Shown in pieces: positions 5,168-7,105 of a stretch of 7,105 nt of DNA. The stretch lies in assembly GCA_030705725.1 (NCBI GenBank), contig JAUZPW010000072.1, positions 1-7,105 on the forward strand, written 5' to 3'. The position numbers and the translations under genes were made by a program. Positions within the stretch are counted from its first letter, which is position 1, and each line of letters opens with the position of its first letter. Below the pieces are notes generated by a model. That model was not told where the DNA came from. It saw nothing but the letters and a program-made list of their open reading frames with translations, and searched no databases. This DNA is from Bacillota bacterium. Its GTDB lineage: Bacteria > Bacillota > Clostridia > Oscillospirales > Butyricicoccaceae.

Positions 5168-6517
5168 ATGGATGTTTCCCGTCTTCAGCTGCCGAAGCAA
5201 ACGCAGAAGCTTTGTCAGCAGCAGTCAGACTCTCTGAAAATTCTTGCAATGAATAATATCGAGCTCAAGGAGTTTCTGCAGGCAGAGCAAATGGAAAATC
5301 CTATGCTTGAATTGTACGATGCCGGAACAGAGGCTGATGTATTCGCCGTCGGCAGCTGGCTTTTGAGCAGCGGGCGTGTAAGCCCGGCCCTGCCCGGCAA
5401 TGATGAGGAAAACCTGAGCGAAATTCCGGACCGGAGCGGCGATTCGCTTTCGGATTATCTTAAAAGTCAGATAAGCAGTTCTGAGTTAAGCCCGGACGAA
5501 TTAAAGCTCCTGTGTTTTATTATTGATCTTGTAGATACTGATACAGGCTTTTTAACAATACCCGTCAAAGAAATTTCCTATCTTACAAACGTTAAAATAG
5601 ACGCTGTCGTCAAATGCGTCTTGTACCTCAGGTCTATGGAACCGGCGGGCGTCGGCGCCGACAGTCTTGAACAATGTCTATTAATTCAGGCCGAAAGAGC
5701 CGGACGCAATGATAAGGTCCTTACGGAATTGATTAAATATTATCTTGAGGACATCGCAGAGCGCAGATACAAAAAAATCTCTGACGCGCTTCACTTATCC
5801 CGGCAGCAGCTTTTGTCTTACGTTGAATTCATAAAATCGCTGAATCCTCGGCCGGGCCGCGGCTTCGGAGGCGGCGAAGCCGAATATATAACCCCTGACG
5901 TGATTGTAAGCCGGGCCTGCGGCAAGTGGGAAATTTTCTTAAACGACAGCTTTGTGGGCGGCGCCGGAATCAGCAGGCTGTATAAAAGCTATATTGAAAG
6001 CGCCCAGGATGAAAACGTCCGTAAATATCTGCGTGAAAAAATAAGCCGTGCAAAGCTTATTATTAAATCTATAGAACAGCGGCGCAACACTCTTCAGAAG
6101 GTATCGGACTGTATCCTTGAAAAGCAGTATGATTTTATAACAGGCGCAGGCGAGCTCAAAAAAATGAGTCTCGGCGATATAGCCGACGAGCTCGGCGTAC
6201 ATTGCTCGACCGTAAGCAGAGCCGTCAAGGGAAAATATCTCCAAACGCCTAAGGGAGTTTGTTCCTTTAAGTATTTCTTTATCGGGAAAACGGGCCGTTC
6301 CCTGCCGGAAACCAGTGAAGCTTACAGCGCTGCCGAAGCAAAAGCCGCTTTGGGAGAAATAATAAATTCGGAAAATAAGAATTCGCCGCTAAGCGACAGC
6401 GCCCTCTCAAAAGAACTTGACAAGCGTGGAATTGCCCTTTCACGCAGAACAGTTTCAAAATACCGTTTATCGCTGGGTATTCCTAACACAGCGGAAAGGA
6501 AATGCCCGCTGATATAA
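5168..6517 (+). CDS. rpoN: RNA polymerase sigma-54 factor (RpoN/SigL)
   Basis: A 449-residue sigma factor that directs RNA polymerase to -24/-12 promoters and needs an AAA+ activator to open DNA. Region I (residues 1-50) is the Gln/Leu-rich activator-interacting segment, LQLPKQTQKL...EFLQAEQMENPMLEL. A short acidic linker (78-96) follows. The core-binding domain (about 95-300) carries SMEPAGVGADSLEQCLLIQ (156-174), LNPRPGRGF (225-233) and YITPDVIV (240-247). The helix-turn-helix that reads the -12 is LGDIADELGVHCSTVSRAVKGKYLQTP (335-361, key TVSRA). The RpoN box that reads the -24 is SRRTVSKYR (425-433), close to the canonical ARRTVAKYR. The start is ATG 5168, 10 bases after AAAGGGG; a GTG at 5165 is possible and the TTG at 5132 is too early, as it overlaps the -10. 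Being next to a LevR/PTS locus with a consensus sigma-54 promoter gives an obvious local target. Confidence 0.97.
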   Translation: MDVSRLQLPKQTQKLCQQQSDSLKILAMNNIELKEFLQAEQMENPMLELYDAGTEADVFAVGSWLLSSGRVSPALPGNDEENLSEIPDRSGDSLSDYLKSQISSSELSPDELKLLCFIIDLVDTDTGFLTIPVKEISYLTNVKIDAVVKCVLYLRSMEPAGVGADSLEQCLLIQAERAGRNDKVLTELIKYYLEDIAERRYKKISDALHLSRQQLLSYVEFIKSLNPRPGRGFGGGEAEYITPDVIVSRACGKWEIFLNDSFVGGAGISRLYKSYIESAQDENVRKYLREKISRAKLIIKSIEQRRNTLQKVSDCILEKQYDFITGAGELKKMSLGDIADELGVHCSTVSRAVKGKYLQTPKGVCSFKYFFIGKTGRSLPETSEAYSAAEAKAALGEIINSENKNSPLSDSALSKELDKRGIALSRRTVSKYRLSLGIPNTAERKCPLI

Positions 6518-6522
6518 AATAC

Positions 6523-6537
6523 GGAGGAATAAAGTTG
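6523..6537 (+). promoter_or_regulatory. Ribosome binding site deciding the YaiI-family start (TTG 6535)
   Basis: GGAGG (6523-6527) sits seven bases before the TTG at 6535. The in-frame ATG at 6502 lies upstream of this site, overlaps the end of rpoN and would add 11 residues before the conserved start RILIDADGCPVV. The TTG start is preferred. Confidence 0.75.
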
Positions 6538-6972
6538 CGAATACTAATCGACGCAGACGGCTGCCCGGTTGTTGACATCGCAGTCAGGCTTTCACGGGAA
6601 TATAAAGTGCAGTGCGTTATATTCTGCGATACATCACATGTTTTTGAAAAAGAAGGCGCTAAAACGGTAACCGTCTCCAAAGGTGCCGACAGCGTAGATT
6701 TTGCGCTCGTCAATGCTCTTTGCTGCGGCGATATTGTAATAACGCAGGATTACGGTCTTGCCGCGATGTGCCTTGCCAGAAACGCATTCCCTGTAAATCA
6801 GGACGGTTTAATTTATAATAAAGATAATATAGACGCGCTGCTTCTTTCGCGGCATACGGCCAGAAAAATAAGAAACTCTGGCGGCAGGCTAAGAGGAAAC
6901 GCGAAAAGAAATCCCGCTCAGGATACCGTATTTGAGGAAAAATTAAGGGAACTGATTAAAAGAGGCTTGTGA
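6535..6972 (+). CDS. YaiI/YqxD family protein (UPF0178, DUF188)
   Basis: A 145-residue protein, the normal length for this widespread family of unknown function. The diagnostic N-terminus is MRILIDADGCPVVD (residues 1-14), with Asp6 and Asp8 in the PIN-like acidic position. It is followed by KGADSVDFALVN (49-60) and DIVITQDYGLAAMCL (66-80), then a C-terminal GGRLRGNAKR (116-125). The fold resembles PIN-like nucleases, but no activity should be assumed. It lies 17 bases after rpoN in the same direction and is probably read on the same transcript. A functional link to sigma-54 is not evident. Confidence 0.9.
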   Translation: MRILIDADGCPVVDIAVRLSREYKVQCVIFCDTSHVFEKEGAKTVTVSKGADSVDFALVNALCCGDIVITQDYGLAAMCLARNAFPVNQDGLIYNKDNIDALLLSRHTARKIRNSGGRLRGNAKRNPAQDTVFEEKLRELIKRGL

Positions 6973-6974
6973 AA

Positions 6975-7105
6975 ATGGATTTTGAATATTGCAAAATCGA
7001 GATATTTATTCCGAAGGCACATCTCGCTGCCCTGCAAGACGCTTTGAGAAGCGCCGGTGCCGGTCATATAGGGAGCTATGACAGCTGCCTTTCCTATTAT
7101 GAAAC
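6975..7105 (+). CDS. Small NIF3/YqfO-type PII-like domain protein, 5' part
   Basis: An open frame starts at ATG 6975, two bases after the stop of the preceding gene, and runs to the window edge (43 complete codons). The readable part has a beta strand YCKIEIFIPKAHLAALQDAL and then AGAGHIGSYDSC. This resembles the PII/CutA-like insert domain of NIF3 (YqfO) proteins and the small stand-alone proteins of about 100 residues built from it, usually with (F/Y)(V/I)P..H...V..AL..AGAG.IG.YD.C. AGAGG (6961-6965) lies nine bases before the start, inside the previous gene. The remaining length and C-terminus are out of view, so a full NIF3 protein cannot be excluded. However, in two-domain NIF3 proteins this segment is internal, which favours the small form. 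Confidence 0.72.
   Translation, partial: MDFEYCKIEIFIPKAHLAALQDALRSAGAGHIGSYDSCLSYYE

Noticed and set aside
1..7105. Mobile elements, CRISPR arrays, tRNA/rRNA genes or defence systems
   Set aside because: No terminal repeats, transposase, repeat-spacer arrays or structured RNA genes were seen, and every sizeable + strand frame is explained by PTS, regulatory or conserved small-protein genes.

Overview
The window looks like a piece of chromosome from a low-to-mid GC Gram-positive bacterium, most likely a Clostridia-type Firmicute. The pointers are strong AGGAGG ribosome binding sites, a LevR-type regulator, a mannose-family PTS, an HPr that keeps the regulatory serine of Gram-positive HPr, and a short-spaced layout with all genes on the + strand. 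This is inference from gene content; the species cannot be named from sequence alone.

Layout: (1) 1-753, the 3' end of a LevR-type sigma-54 activator, showing its EIIB-like domain and C-terminal PRD. (2) 754-942, an intergenic region with a hairpin terminator whose 3' arm and T-tract are also a consensus -24/-12 (sigma-54) promoter. (3) 943-4550, a five-gene operon: EIIA, EIIB, EIIC and EIID of a mannose-family phosphotransferase transporter, then a double-SIS-domain sugar-phosphate enzyme of the GlmS isomerase / FrlB-GfrE-GfrF deglycase superfamily. (4) 4551-4717, a hairpin-rich intergenic stretch. (5) 4718-4990, an HPr phosphocarrier, followed by an intrinsic terminator. (6) 5168-6517, rpoN (sigma-54) behind its own sigma-A-type promoter. 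(7) 6535-6972, a YaiI/YqxD (UPF0178) protein. (8) 6975 to the window edge, the start of a small protein resembling the PII-like insert domain of NIF3/YqfO.

How it works together (inference from known families): the LevR-type protein would activate RNA polymerase carrying sigma-54 at the promoter at 796-812. This would express a PTS that imports and phosphorylates a sugar or sugar-amine conjugate, and the SIS enzyme would process the phosphorylated product. HPr would supply phosphate to the EIIA and could phosphorylate the PRD and EII-like domains of the regulator. The sigma factor, activator, promoter, transporter, catabolic enzyme and phosphocarrier all sit within about 6.5 kb, so this is close to a self-contained sigma-54 regulon. 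Only enzyme I is missing from the window. The parts belong to known families; the compact arrangement and the terminator/promoter overlap are the most interesting points. I saw no mobile element, CRISPR array, tRNA or rRNA.
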